A stretch of DNA of 64,000 bases from Brugia malayi (Eukaryota > Nematoda > Chromadorea > Rhabditida > Onchocercidae): contig NW_025062476.1 of NCBI RefSeq assembly GCF_000002995.4, forward strand, positions 10,538,501-10,602,500, read 5' to 3'. Of the stretch, positions 13,288 through 26,600 are shown in pieces. The first letter of the stretch is position 1; every line of letters starts with the position of its first letter. The notes below the pieces were generated by a model, which saw only the letters and a program-made list of their open reading frames with translations, did no database searches and was not told the origin of the DNA. The translations under genes were made by a program, and so were the position numbers.

Positions 13288-13605
13288 ACTATTAAAGGGA
13301 CACTTTTTCCTTCTTTTTGTTAAATTTTTTGTCCCCTTTTTTTATGTTCGTATACATTAATTACAAAACCATAGATCGTGGATGAAAAGACGAGTTTCTG
13401 ATAAGAAAAAAAGGAAGAAAAAAAAAAAAAAGAAGCGCCGAAAGAATGGAAGAGGGAAGAGGAAAGAAAAGTAAGAGAAATCACTGAAGTGTTGTTTCGT
13501 TTTCAAAAAAAAAAAAAAAAAGGAAAAAATTTCGAAAAAGACAACTTCTCTTTCCACTTCCTTTCTTCAACAAACTTAACTAACCTCTGAAGAATATAAG
13601 TTTCA

Positions 13606-13633
13606 TTTTTTTTTTTTTTTTTTTTTTTTTTTT
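13606..13633. repeat. Poly-T tract
   Basis: A run of about 28 T. The poly-Lys and poly-Phe frames overlapping it are artefacts. Confidence 0.9.
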
Positions 13634-14699
13634 GTTGTAGACGACGAAATTGTCCGAAATTTTTGCAGATGTTTGTTTCGGAATATTGTTTTCGAAATTC
13701 AAAACTGAAAAGACGAATAAGTTTGAAGTAGTACTTCTTACTTCCATAAGAAAAAAGAAGGAAAAAAAAAAACAAAACAGATGTAAACATAAATTTGTAC
13801 TTCTTCACGAACACCTTGAAAACTGTTTTCATACCGACACAAAAATAGCAGAAAGAAAATACTTTGGCAATTCTCCTCCCTTTCTTTCCACTCCCGCAGC
13901 CATGATAATATTAACTTCATGACAACAAGAATGCAAACCATTTCATTTATCCTCCCTTATACCTCAAATTTTAATGATTGTTATTGCCTGAATTTATTAG
14001 GTCAACATATGGCAGTTATTTCCTGATTTATTTGACATCACCCAAAATAACGTCCCGTCTTATGAAATGCACATGCCGGATAATTTAACATTAAATTGAA
14101 TATATCAAACAAAATATTGCAGAATGTAAACAAACAGGCATAGTACAAATCGAACATATCATTAAACTACAATGATATAACATTTATATAAGAGAATAAA
14201 ATAGAATTAACCTAAACTTTGCAACTGCAAATCATTTTGCTCAAGAAATCTCGCAGCACGGAAAAATACTAGGAACCATAACAATATTTGCATCCGTTAG
14301 TCAAGACATAGACTAATTTATTACTAACATTTTGAGTGTAAATTTGAAGCATACTATATTCCTTTAGTTAAACTAAGCATTAACAATATAAGAATGCAAC
14401 ATATACCACCAGTTGTCAATCCCAATTTGGAAAAGTATTTGGAGGACTTGAGTAAAGGTCACGTAACTTAAACTTCAAACATAGATGATTCTCGAAATGA
14501 GGAATTCGTTACTGAACGAGAAAAAAAAGTGGCTACATTGTTTGAGGCTTACATTACAATATCGATTTAACACAATATTGCTTTTAAACTATTGAGAAAT
14601 TGAGAAAAACGAAAAAAAATGAGAAACAAAACGAGTATCAGAGTTGCAACGAGAGTCACCGTCCTTCCACAGCTTTTTTTCCCTATCGGATCCATACAG

Positions 14700-17600
14700 T
14701 CATTTAAAAACGAAACCAATTTTAAACGGATCTCGTGCAACCAATGGCCGCCGACGACTATTTTCGAGGACAAACGTCTGCTGTGATGATACTGAATCGG
14801 GACGTTTGAAAGAGTCGCCTGACTTAACATTTACTAGCTGTAATGGTTGCTGTACCTTACTAATGTTCTTCCCAATATTTCGCAGTATTACTGGAGTATG
14901 GCGTTTGGCTTGTTTATTTAGTACAGTTCCTGGTGGAACAGTTATTTCATTGCTATCAATGATATTCATGTCAGAACGAGAAACTGGCTTGTCTAATGTA
15001 TCTGCCAAGCAAAACTTCGCAATTAATAGCTTTTCACCGAAGAGTTCGTCCAGATGAGGCTCTACCGTATCCGTGCTTTCGACTTCCGCTTCTACATAAT
15101 CGATTTCCTAAAAAATCGTAGGATTTCTGTGAAAATCGTTAAATGTTGTATCAAAACAATTAAAGCATTTTAAAGTACCATCTCATCCAATTTCTCACTT
15201 CCAAAACCTCAAGTTCCTACTGTAATTTGCTAGCACCAAAAAGGATAAGTTCACTCCGACAGTTACTGTCCAGAAAATTCAAAAAAATCCTAAAGAAACT
15301 TTAAAAGTGTTCGTTTATAGATCACCTGGACTTCTTCGGTTCCATTGAAACCCAAATGCCAAATAAGCGGCGCTTCAAGATCTACAAATTTTGTGTAAAA
15401 ATATAAAGCATTAATGTGGAGAAAAAAAATGACTACCTGTTTGTAAGAACTGCAGTAGACTGAATGAATATAGCTTGAAAGAGGCAGAAGCTACCTATTT
15501 TCTTGGAGACATAACTTTGATGTGTCGAAAGGACCTGGACCCTGAGGTACTCTTGCTGTGACGCCACGTACTGTCGCAGCAGAGGTCTCAGGGAGAAGGT
15601 CGCAAGCTTTCTTTGAATTGGGGACTAAATAGTACGTGAAATAGTAAAAAGCTGAGAGGGGATATCGAACTGGAAAGTGTTGAAATGAAGAACGGTAACA
15701 CTGAGGAATTGTGAATGAGCTAAAAGTGGTAGGAATTACTTACTATAGGCGTGGGACGTGGGGAGGCGGAGACATATGTAACGATGCATACAGATGACGT
15801 ATGCCAAAAATGACATAAACCTAAATGTACAAGAAACATGTACAAATTTATCAAGAAAACTTGAAGAAATTTGAGAGCAGGAATTACTTCACAACACCCT
15901 TATTGTTTAGTCACACAATTCACATTAGGTGGACATCATGTCATCACCCATGAACTTAGAAAAAAAGAAAAAAACTAGCAGGGAATGTTGCATGCAGGAA
16001 AAACCACAAAGCAATTGATCCCTCCATGATCCCAGTACTTTGAAAGGATGATATACTACTAAATGATTGAATTGTCCGAGAATCTCCTTACAGCGCCATC
16101 CTCTCTTTTGCCATCCCCTATTCAACTTGCAGAGTAACTGACGTGATGAATTACTACTACGACTACTGCCACTATTACTACCCACTAGTACAACGGTGGC
16201 ATTCGACGTGAGACTTTCAACATACCGAAGCGGAAACAATGAGACAGTGGGAAAGGGAGAGGGGAGGAGAGGAGGATCTCGAAGCACTATCGGTTGGCTG
16301 ATGAGATGCTGCCGTCAGTGATTCGTAGGGTATGGTGTCTCACACACACACACATACATACACATACACACAGTAAATGTAGCCCAAGAAAAGAACAGGA
16401 GGGCATTTGTGGGAAATGCGAGCAGCATGCTGAGTTTTGCATTTATGCCTAAAATTTTTTGGGGCTGGCACGCCAGGAACGGAACGAGGACGGATGGGGC
16501 AGCACCCGGCACCGGCAACAGCATCAGCAAATGACCCATCGACGACGTCGCCCCCTCCTTGAAGCCGTCGCCGACCGACATCAGCAAGATCGTCGCCACC
16601 TGGTACGACGTACCCGACCCAGACATTTTCATCTCCTCCCATCTATACATACAACGAAGCCTAACAAAACTACTACTAAAATACATGTATACATACATAC
16701 ATACACACACACAGGATGGCACCCACCGATACACACCGACTGCTCGACCCCTTGAAGAACCTGACACCGGAGAAATAATGGAAGAGGAATAGTTCCTTCT
16801 CCTCCTCTCTTTCGTAGCTCATCACAACCACGCTTGACGTCCCGTAAAGATCCCTTTACCTCATTCCCTTCCATTATACAAATGTCCGGTCCGAGAAATG
16901 ACGAGTTTCCGGTGACGTGTTGCATCAGGTTACTCGAGAGCAGATGAGGAAGCTCACCATATACAACCCACCCTGTAAACCCCTGGGTAATCTCACATAA
17001 CCTGCCACGAATCATGGGTAGCGATAAGCGTTGGGTGATACTTCTCTCCCCAAATGAACAATTAAATAACCTACAACTGTGTTGGTAATTACAACACAAA
17101 AAACGAACATACACACACACATTCAGACCACATTACTACCGAAGAATAACACAACTCAGAGTCAGTATCACTCCATAGAAATGACCACAACTCATTATCA
17201 ACCCCCTCCTCCCTCTCTCTCTACTCGTTCTAAGGTTATCAGTGTCTAAAAAGTTTCTCTTCTTTGTATGCTTTCATCCTTTACCCTTCCGATAAAATAT
17301 TTTCAGTAATTAAAAACAATGTACATACAGCTGGACGCGTATACATACACGTACACGTATGCATGACCAGATACGCCGGAAGATCAGAATGTTCTAAACA
17401 GCTACTTTTGCGCTCATCAACACACACGCAGCACATATCGGGAACGTAAGAAATAGGCGTTAGTAAAAGGTAAGCAAAGATTAAGAAGGACAATTTTCAT
17501 AACTTAATTTCATAACTTCATAACAGCTACTGACTTACGTTAAAGCGAAAGACTCGGCACACACGTATGCTAACAATACGAAAGTGAATCGAATCTAGTC

Positions 17601-20600
17601 TCACAGTTCAGTAAATGATTTAATTAAGAACTACTCATCACTCTTTTCCTCACAAGCAATACTGCATTAGCACGGACGTCCGTCCATCACTCACACACAC
17701 ATACATATATAGCATGCACACGTACAGAGACAGACACAGACATACCTATGTCCATGTGCATACATTGTGAATTCGCATGTGGTCTGTTCGATACTTTTAC
17801 AACTGAAGGGAGATGATGATAGCTAGTAGTGGAAAGGAAGGATTTTGTGTTGCCAAGAGGAGATGAACAAGACTGATTGCTTGGTAGGCATTGATAGAGA
17901 GCCAACTTGTCCCAGCAATTCATCTTTTCCTACTTTTCAAAAAACTTTTAAAAGAAAAAGCTACTGCTGAATGCTTCCTCCTAACAATCAACTCAACTAC
18001 TACTACGATCAAAAAAACTGATTGGAACAATCAAATGGCATATATACTTCATACTTGTAATGACTACTTTATCTTTCCTGAAATGCCTTAATCTATGAAA
18101 CGTAAAATATTTCAGGTATTTCTCAAATTCATCGGTGAATTGATTTTCCCTACTACTTAGTTACAAATCCTTTCAATATAATCCATTACATCTATTAAGA
18201 TGGTAGTTAATGCATTATTCACTCTCTACATTTCTTAGTGATTTTCTTAATAAATATAAGCAGACGATGGCAAATATCTTTGAGAATGAAGGATATTATT
18301 AAACAAACGTCAACAGGTATGCGAAATGCGACAATTCGAGCAATCACTTATCTTAACAATAATCATTTATGGTACAATTATTTATCTCAAATAACATGTG
18401 AAATTTTCGATGTACCTTTCATCAAAACCCTAGATCATTACGCAATGATCTACCTGAATAGGTGTAGACGGAAGTCTAAGAGCATTACCAAATGGTTTGC
18501 AGACTGACACATCTGCGAAAGCATGTTAAGTGTCGTTAGACCGTCCTTTAAATGCATGTGGCACTAAATTTTAGAGAGAGTTGGTATGTCCTTTCAAACC
18601 TATCTTAGCAAATTTTATAAGCATCCATCTCTAACTTTCTTAAGATTTCAATCTATGACAATTTCATATTGAACCGAAAAATTGAGAGACTAAAAAATCT
18701 GATGGAATTGTTCCCTCAAAATATGCAACACTTTAATCACTGCTTCCTTACGTATCAGATACTAAGCCAATAATTACTGTGCACTTCTGGAGTTTAGCTC
18801 ACTTTCGAAGTGAATCAAAGAAAGTGGAAGAGATATTGAAATGATTGTTGACGTAACAGTGAAGTGATGATGCTGACTCATCCATAGCTAAATCAGAGCA
18901 ATTTTAATGGAGCAAAATAAACTGATCTATCCAATGGAACATGATAAACAACGAATCATGCAAATGTAACAGAACGAACGTCTATGAGTCATCCTTCTCC
19001 ATCAATATTACTTATGAAAAGTTAGTAACTTAGATAGAACTGAGATCGAGGAATAACTAGAGAGATGATAAATGAAAAGAACAATTAGCAATTGAATGAA
19101 TGAACAGGGATTAAAATTTCTTTAATAGAAAAACGGAATGAAGGGAGGAGTAGGGACAGCGACATTTTATAATGAAGTAAGGAGACAGATTAGGGATTAC
19201 TCACCTGATTGACACCCCTTTCCTCTCTTTTATATGCGGGAATAACAGGGGATCAAATAGGTAAGGGAAGATGGAGGAGGGAGAGCTACTACTCATACTT
19301 CTTTCCAGGTCAAATGACATCTCTCAGACATTCCTGATGACAACCTTTCGCCCCTTCTGCTTCATTATCAGATGTTGGACACAATGCCATCGTCAATGAT
19401 ATCTCCCAGACAACCTCTTCCATAAAAGGAACACTTCCTTCCTTCCTACAAACAGGAGAGAGAGAGAGAGAGAGAGAAAGGGAGAGGGAGAAAGGAAGAA
19501 GGAAGTGTCTTCACTTACATCTTGGAATGAATAAACTCTACTGCTTATCGTTAATTATTATCGAGCCTGATATGATCTGATCTGGTGTGCTCAAAGAGAT
19601 TCGGGTAAAAATAGCAAAAAAAGGGACAGCAATTCCCCTCGGGAAAGAAAGATTCCAGTGGGTAACAACTATCCCGCTGTTCTCATCTATAATGAAATAA
19701 ATATTTGCACATGCAATGTATGTGTGTGTGTGTTGGAGCGGAGAGTAAAGAATGGAACGGCGCTGTCAGCGAAAAGAATAAAAGTGAGGAGAGAGAGGTG
19801 CAGAGAGGGCGAGAGATGCGGAGAGGGAGAGAGGTGCAGAGAGGGCGAGAGACAGTGGCAGTGGCTGTCGCGTGCAACAGAGAGTCGAAGCACATCGTTC
19901 CTCGTCTCCGTGCTACTGCGGAACACCGTTCGAAGCAAGCAGCGATGATCGAACGGCACCACTCACAGTGCCATTCTCTTTGTATGGCCAATACTCTCTG
20001 TCTCTCTCTCCCTTCCCTCCCTCTCCCTTTCTCTCTCTCTTTCCTTGATTGAAAATCATTATGTTTGCATTTTTTTCCTTGAAAGAAGAAAAGAAGTTCC
20101 TCTTTCTCTCTCTCTCTCTTTCCCTATGCTGTTATGTGTGTATTGTTAGTCTAAGTCTTACCCATCTACTTATCTACCCGCCAGTTTGCCTACTTACCCA
20201 CCCACCCACTTATTTGCCCTACCCAGTCTATCTTTTAATGTTCCATCTCTCTAGAGGTAGTGAGGCACATAGTGCTTGGCTATGGCAATACTAAAATACA
20301 TGGCAGAAGAGGTAGCTTGAAAGGATAGAGGGACTTCCTCCTCAACCAAAATACACCAATATATTCCTGACAATGATGATCATGGTGACAGTGACAGTTT
20401 GGGGACTATTACGAGGGTGAAGGTTATCCTCCATTCGTGCCCTTCGGATATCTCAGTTCTATCGAAGAAACTCTCCTTGGACAGATAAATATGAGCATTT
20501 TTCTGATTGGAAAGACAACAGATAGAAATGTGACTAATTTCGAAGGCGGTGGAAATCTGTGCTACCCTTCTTCGTCTCATAACCATCTCTTAAAACGTCT

Positions 20601-23600
20601 TTAACTCTTCCCGTAACTACTAGTAGAATCATTGGTACCATCTGGTAGCTATAATCTTCTAATGGATTCATGAATTTACACTTCCCATTAGAAAATTCGA
20701 ACAAATAAAAAGTTTGTTCAGTTAATTTTACGAGAATTGAAAGTATCAACAAGTGGTGTACATATGTGCGTGTCACACAGTCCCTGTACAAAGTGACACC
20801 AGCAATCAGTTCCGTAGATGAACGGTCACGCTTTGTGGTCTCGAAGACATGGAACACATTCATTCATCCTTGACATTTTAGTAAAGACGGAACATTTTGG
20901 TGACATCTATTTGTACGGACTGGCTGTCATCGTCCCACTGATTTCATTGTGCATTGTTATCGTCTGATGAGAAATTGAACGGTGACAACGACTGGTACCA
21001 TAGTTGACAGATAGAGAGAAGGGGACAGGAAATTAACTTACCTCATCCATTTTAATATCTATTTGAATGTGTTATCATTTAAGACGTATAAAGCTTTGAA
21101 AGCTTTAACGGAGTCTGTTAAAAATATAAGATGAAACTTCATCAAATGATGAGCTGATAATCAAACAAATGATAATGAACGTTATTGACATTACGGTGGG
21201 GAAGAAGTCTACCCGTTCTTCATTAACATTAATATTTGCCGAAAAGAGTGGCACAATTCAAGCTTCAATTTAAATAATCTTTTGATTAGAAATAGAAAGT
21301 GAAATTCTTTTTTTTCCGGTATAAATGAACAGTTCCGGCATTGATGTCGTTCACTGCTACGCTCATAGATTATTGTCCATAGATTAGTGACAAATGATAA
21401 GTATAAATTCTATTTTAGCATTTCATTCAGTAGAACAAATCAGATAATCCTATCCGAATTCGCTAAGTAAACGAAATGTTCAGGCATTACATATAAGGAT
21501 AACTTTTATAGAAGGTTGTCCTTATGGAGGCATTGATCTGTTCCAAAAGATTCATTTAATTATCCACTTTCTAATCAGATAAGAAAACTATTAGTAGACT
21601 AAAGAACTTATCATAATTTTAAAATATTATGTTTTGAAGTTTATACAGAATCTATGATATTTGTGATATAAACATTGGTTGAATTAATTGACAGAAATAG
21701 AATTGAATGAATGTCAAATAGGATAGAAGTTTGGGAGAGAAGTTATCATCCGGAAAATTTTTCTTACCTATGCTCTTGCATCAATTCAGAAAAATAACAG
21801 CCATACATCCGGTGATATTTCATTCAAAAACCAGAACATACTTATCACAACTATTCCGGTTTATTTTTATGTGTGCATATGTAATATGACAATATTCAGA
21901 ATTTTTAAAAAAGAAATGTGAGATTAATAAAATATTTTGTTTTAATGAAATCAATTCATAATTTGTTTATATTTCATTTTTCTTTCTCTTTCATTCAATA
22001 AATAATTCTTTATGCTTACCACCGTTAAGAATTTTGTAAATAATCGGTAGCTGTTTCTCGTCATCCTTGCAATGATGATTGTTTATTTTCTCTTTGACGG
22101 CATTAATTAAATTGATCTCTTTCACTCGTGCTTTTATTTGTGCAATACCGAGTATTGTGAAGAGTATACCGTTAATGTATGTGCATACCTAAAATTTATT
22201 AATGATAAAATAGTTAAAAGTTAGTTTTACTCTTCAAACTTTCTTTTCATTCATTTTATACAAACTTAAGAGATAAAATGGAAGAAAAAAATTTTAGTTT
22301 TTTATGTTTTATATTTTATTAGTTGAATATTCACATGATTTCATTCAATTTTAAGATAACAATAATTTCATCTTAACTTTTTTATTAAAAAATCTAATCA
22401 TCTGCATCAGTATGGTTTCTCGTTATATTCTAAGCATTAATCTATATATTTAAAACTAAAATTAATTAGAAAAACGTTTACACCCAGATATGAAATCCAA
22501 ATTATCATCTAATTATTTAAATTTAATTATATCTTCTTTTCTTTCTCTTTTTTTTTTATTTTAATCAATTCGTAAAAATATTTTCAATACTTCCATCTGT
22601 TTTACATACTATCAACCATTGCCTATTCCACTTTTTTGTTCCGAAAGGGAAGTTTTATTGTTGTATATTAATTTTAAAAGTTTTAAAAGTTTTATTTTTA
22701 ATTTCTTATTTTAATTTTTAGTTTTAATGTAAAAAGAATTAAGCAAGTGCCACATAAATATTTTTGCGTTTGAATACTGACCATAACAATTCGAAATTTC
22801 ACAAATATAATAGAATTAGTAAGATTTTCAATGACAGTATTACCTGTAATTTATGATCAGATATTAAATTTGCTATTGTTGTAGTAAAAATTGTAGCCAC
22901 ACGTGAAGCTGCTGATCTGCCAGATGGATCTAAGCATAAATTTAACAATAATGCACAACCATAATCAAGCGCTGTTGGACTTAATTTACCACCAAGGTAT
23001 ATTGATAACCATTCCACCATACCTAGTTTTATCAATTCTTTTTGCACCGATGATCTAAAGTAGGAAAGAAAAATGTAAGATTGTTATAGAATTTTTTAAT
23101 AGATAAAAAAATGCAATTTTTTTTGAAGATTTTTGTAAAAGATTTACAGCAATTAAATTAAAATTCTAGAAATTATTTATTTTAAATTATTTTGTATTAA
23201 ATTTTTTATTAAAAAGTATTTTATTAAACAGCATATCAGCATATACTAAATAGCTTTTTTTTTCTTTCTTACACATTTAATTAAAAACCTTATACTAAGC
23301 TTTTGAAGTGTTGCCAGAACATGTTCACCCGCATAATGGTGTAATTTTTTGGTTTTTAAAGCCATCGTTAATGTTGCAATTAATTCCTTGCCCTGATTAT
23401 TGGCCAAGAGATAGTTTCGGCCAAGATTAAATGATGCGATAGAGTTTAGTAAGCGGCACAATTCTTCTTTCGTATCATTTCCGTTATCACCTTGTGATGT
23501 AATCACGCTTACTACACTCTGCAAATGATCATCGAGATGGACTGATAGAAATCAATCGAATTCACGGAATACTAGTTTTATAAAAATTTTATATAAGGCT

Positions 23601-26600
23601 AATCTTAATTTCTTTGTTGTTAAAAAAAAAGAAAACGGAAAAAGTTGCTATTTAATATTTTTTATTAAGTAACTATTAAATAATCGCTATTTAATATTTA
23701 TTAAGTAAACAATTAAAATTTAATATATATTGAGAATTTCTTAAAAAATTTAAATTTTTTACATTTTTCAAATGTTTCAATAACAATAAATCGTTATTTG
23801 CATAAACTTCCAACACCTGTCCAGCACTCTCAATTGGTATTCTTGTTATACGCTGAAAAAAAAAAGTGAGTAATCTCTTGTAAACGATGAAATAAATTAC
23901 GATGACAATAAGTGACCGATATTTAAAAAGGCGGAAAAAATGTATTTTAATTATTTATGGAAACCACAATTCTTATATGTTTTATAAATCTCAACTATCC
24001 ATAACAAATCGTAATCATAATCTTTACTTATACATCAAAATTATAATTATAAATGTTCATGCGCGAAAAAAAATTAAACAAATACGAATGAAATTGCAAT
24101 TATAGAGTCAAAAATGTTATTTTGAATTAAACTTAATCAAAAGGTAAAATGAAATATATTTACCTGACGTAAGGCCTGCAATAAAAGAGAACTAAGCCTT
24201 GCTGAAGCACTCTTAATCAGACAATTTCCAATTTTGGTATAATTAAGCCTTCCAATCACATCGTCCATTATCACTTCCTCTTCCTCTTTCATCTCTTTCC
24301 TACATTCATTACTATATTTTTAGCTTTTCATTTCATTTCCATTCAACTTAGCTTATTTGTCTGTGAAAAAAATTCAATTTATTGACAAAGAATTATTAAT
24401 GCATAAAATTTATAATATCAATGTGCTTTTAAATAGAAAACAATTCGTTTTGTTTTTTCATTTTTTGCAATAGAAATAAATAATTAAACGTTCTTGATAA
24501 ATTCTCTTTGAATGAAATATCAAATGTTATTTTGTACTTTTTAAGCTGCTGATAGTTTATTTCTTATTTATAATAAACAATAAAGTAAAATATAAAGACA
24601 CCAATATCTAAACATCAAGTAAGGATATTTTATAAGCTATGCTATAATTTTGTTGACTGAAAATGGACTTTGTTTATTTCATTTAATCAGAAAATTCTCT
24701 TCTCAAAGTGAAATTGTCCCCTATCTTAGTTTTCTATCACGACAATGTTGCATTTTTTGATAACACAAATCTCAATCTTTTTTCTTTTTTTTTTAAAAAA
24801 AAAGAAACGAACAATTTGATAAGTGTTTTTGATGGAACCATTGGCGTCAATTTGTCAACTGTTTCATCATTTTTCACTGTTCTATTCTTCTTTTTCATAC
24901 GTGTACTTAATTTTCCAGGCCTATCACACTTTTTGTCCTAAAATTATTGAAAAGATTTTTAATTTAAGGTTGTAAAAATTTTCAACAAATTCAAATCAAT
25001 TTAATAAGTACAATTCAATATGCTTTTCTTACTGATGTTTCACTTATACTAGCAATATTTGTTTGCATATGTTGTTCTGCGCTTGTTGTTACATCTTCAA
25101 AACGCGCCTTCATTTCCATAATATATTCAGCTGATAGATGAATTACCTGTAATGAAATTTAATTTAACTAATTATATTATAAATGAAATGTAAGCACAGT
25201 ATTAATTCTTTAACAATTCAAAATATTTATGATAGCAATTAAAAAAATAGCGCACTCCCACTTCTTTATTTGATTGTTCCACGTAATTAAACATTTCGTT
25301 GACAATATCAACAATCCGATTGTAATTATATTGTAATTTGAGACATTTTTTTTCCAACAATTCATTATATTGTAATCGATAAGCTGTCTAAAAAAAAAAA
25401 AAAAAAAAAGGAAAAACAAAAACAAATAAATATTTTCTTCAAAATTTAAATTAAATTCATTTGCAAACATATTAATCGTAAAATATTAAATAATTATAAA
25501 ATAAAAATATTGAAATTAAATTTTTATACTTCGAGGCAGAAATGTTTAAAAAAAAAAAAAAGAAGAAATGATAAACAATAATATACTTTAGATTATTTCA
25601 ATATTTTTAGAATAAAATGATTAAAAAGTGAGTGCAAAACAAAAATATTTCAATAAACAAACCATCCATTTTTGTAATAAAACATTTTGAGTATCATCGA
25701 TATTTGTCGCATAATTTGCCAAAAATACACTTAAATTTTCAAAAAGACTTTTGGCCCATTTCTTCTGTAATTGAAATTAACAGAAAAAAAAAAAAACAGC
25801 AATAAAAAAGTTGAGAAATAAATAAAATGAGTAAATGTATAATTGAAAGGAAATGTGAAAAAAAATTTTTTCTTCGTCATTTCAAAATAACTTAACGCTA
25901 AATATAAGTTATTTAACAATAAAATTAATAAAATTGGAGTAACATTACATCGTTGAATAATAATTAAATTATAAATTTTGTTATTGAATTATTTAGAAAT
26001 TAATCTGTCTTATGTAAAATGAAATTTTATATCCTACTTGAGCTAATTCTTTAAAAACAGGATGTTTTTCAGGTTCAACAACATAAGGTAATGCAAAGTA
26101 CTGAACAAGCTGAACATCAGCACTGTATCTGATACCATTTTCATCCTCCAACAATTTCTTCAATCCTTCAATTCTTTTCCTATATTCTTCTTTATCCTAA
26201 AAAATTTAGTGAAACTTTTACATTTCTTCTTTTTTTTTTATTTTACTACATTATTAATTTATAATTTATGGTTCATAGTCTATCCTTTTTTCTTTCTGTT
26301 TTTACTGGTCTTTTTGTGTCATTAAAAGATAATAAAAAAAATTTCTTTATCATTTCGTACAATGTTGTTCCTTACTGATAAATATCCGTTTCAGCTTTCT
26401 TAGAAATAATGATGAAAAAATTTTCTTTTCTTTTTTTTTTCCTTTACAGCAGGAACAGAAAAATGAGAATGAAAAATGAAATTAGAAAAAAAAAAAAATT
26501 GGGTAAATGTGATAAGAATACACTAACTGATGGTGATTTACGAAGCGGAAATGTCACGAAATACAAATGGATATTAAATTCCAATGAAATTACTTCCGCA

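Larger units (their letters stand above)
7742..14699. other. 7 kb intergenic region with microsatellites, no supported gene
   Basis: Between two minus-strand genes. Mostly AT-rich DNA with long A/T homopolymers (about 8213-8242, 8361-8379, 13409-13430, 13506-13521, 13606-13633). Open frames across 13357-13832 are Phe/Lys homopolymer artefacts. A less AT-rich block with CTG units lies at about 9990-10330, and another moderately GC-rich block at about 12340-12650 has short open frames on both strands but no convincing splice pattern. Polyadenylation of the ARMC9-like gene probably falls in 14300-14700. I could not support any coding gene. Confidence 0.5.
15625..22019. other. Bulk of the 6.6 kb ARMC9 intron: GC-elevated DNA with simple repeats
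   Basis: Apart from the candidate segments described separately, this stretch holds CA/GT, CATA, AG and TC microsatellites, a 36-bp tandem repeat, and a patchwork of less AT-rich sequence with overlapping open frames on both strands (16315-17120, 19658-20052, 20534-20863). None of these frames has recognisable similarity, and their overlap on both strands suggests composition rather than coding. A canonical start-plus-donor (ATGGATGAG followed by GTAAGT, minus strand, 21042-21050) is noted under the findings. Confidence 0.5.

Noticed and set aside
13357..13941. Overlapping Phe-rich and Lys-rich frames on both strands
   Set aside because: Produced by long A and T homopolymers; no codon structure.
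14644..15057. 137-codon plus-strand ORF
   Set aside because: It is antisense to the last exon of the ARMC9-like gene, whose frame is supported by splice phase and homology.
16015..16300. Minus-strand frame with RGWQKRGWRC near a GTAAGG donor, considered as an upstream exon
   Set aside because: No in-frame ATG or pyrimidine-rich acceptor, and the ARMC9 tail is better joined to 22020. Left as unexplained GC-rich intron sequence.
16629..17120. 163-codon minus-strand ORF with protein-like middle part
   Set aside because: It runs through CA microsatellites at both ends and overlaps other open frames; no family match or splice context.
20534..20863. 109-codon minus-strand ORF in the ARMC9 intron
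   Set aside because: No similarity, no flanking splice sites that fit neighbouring exons; consistent with chance in less AT-rich DNA.
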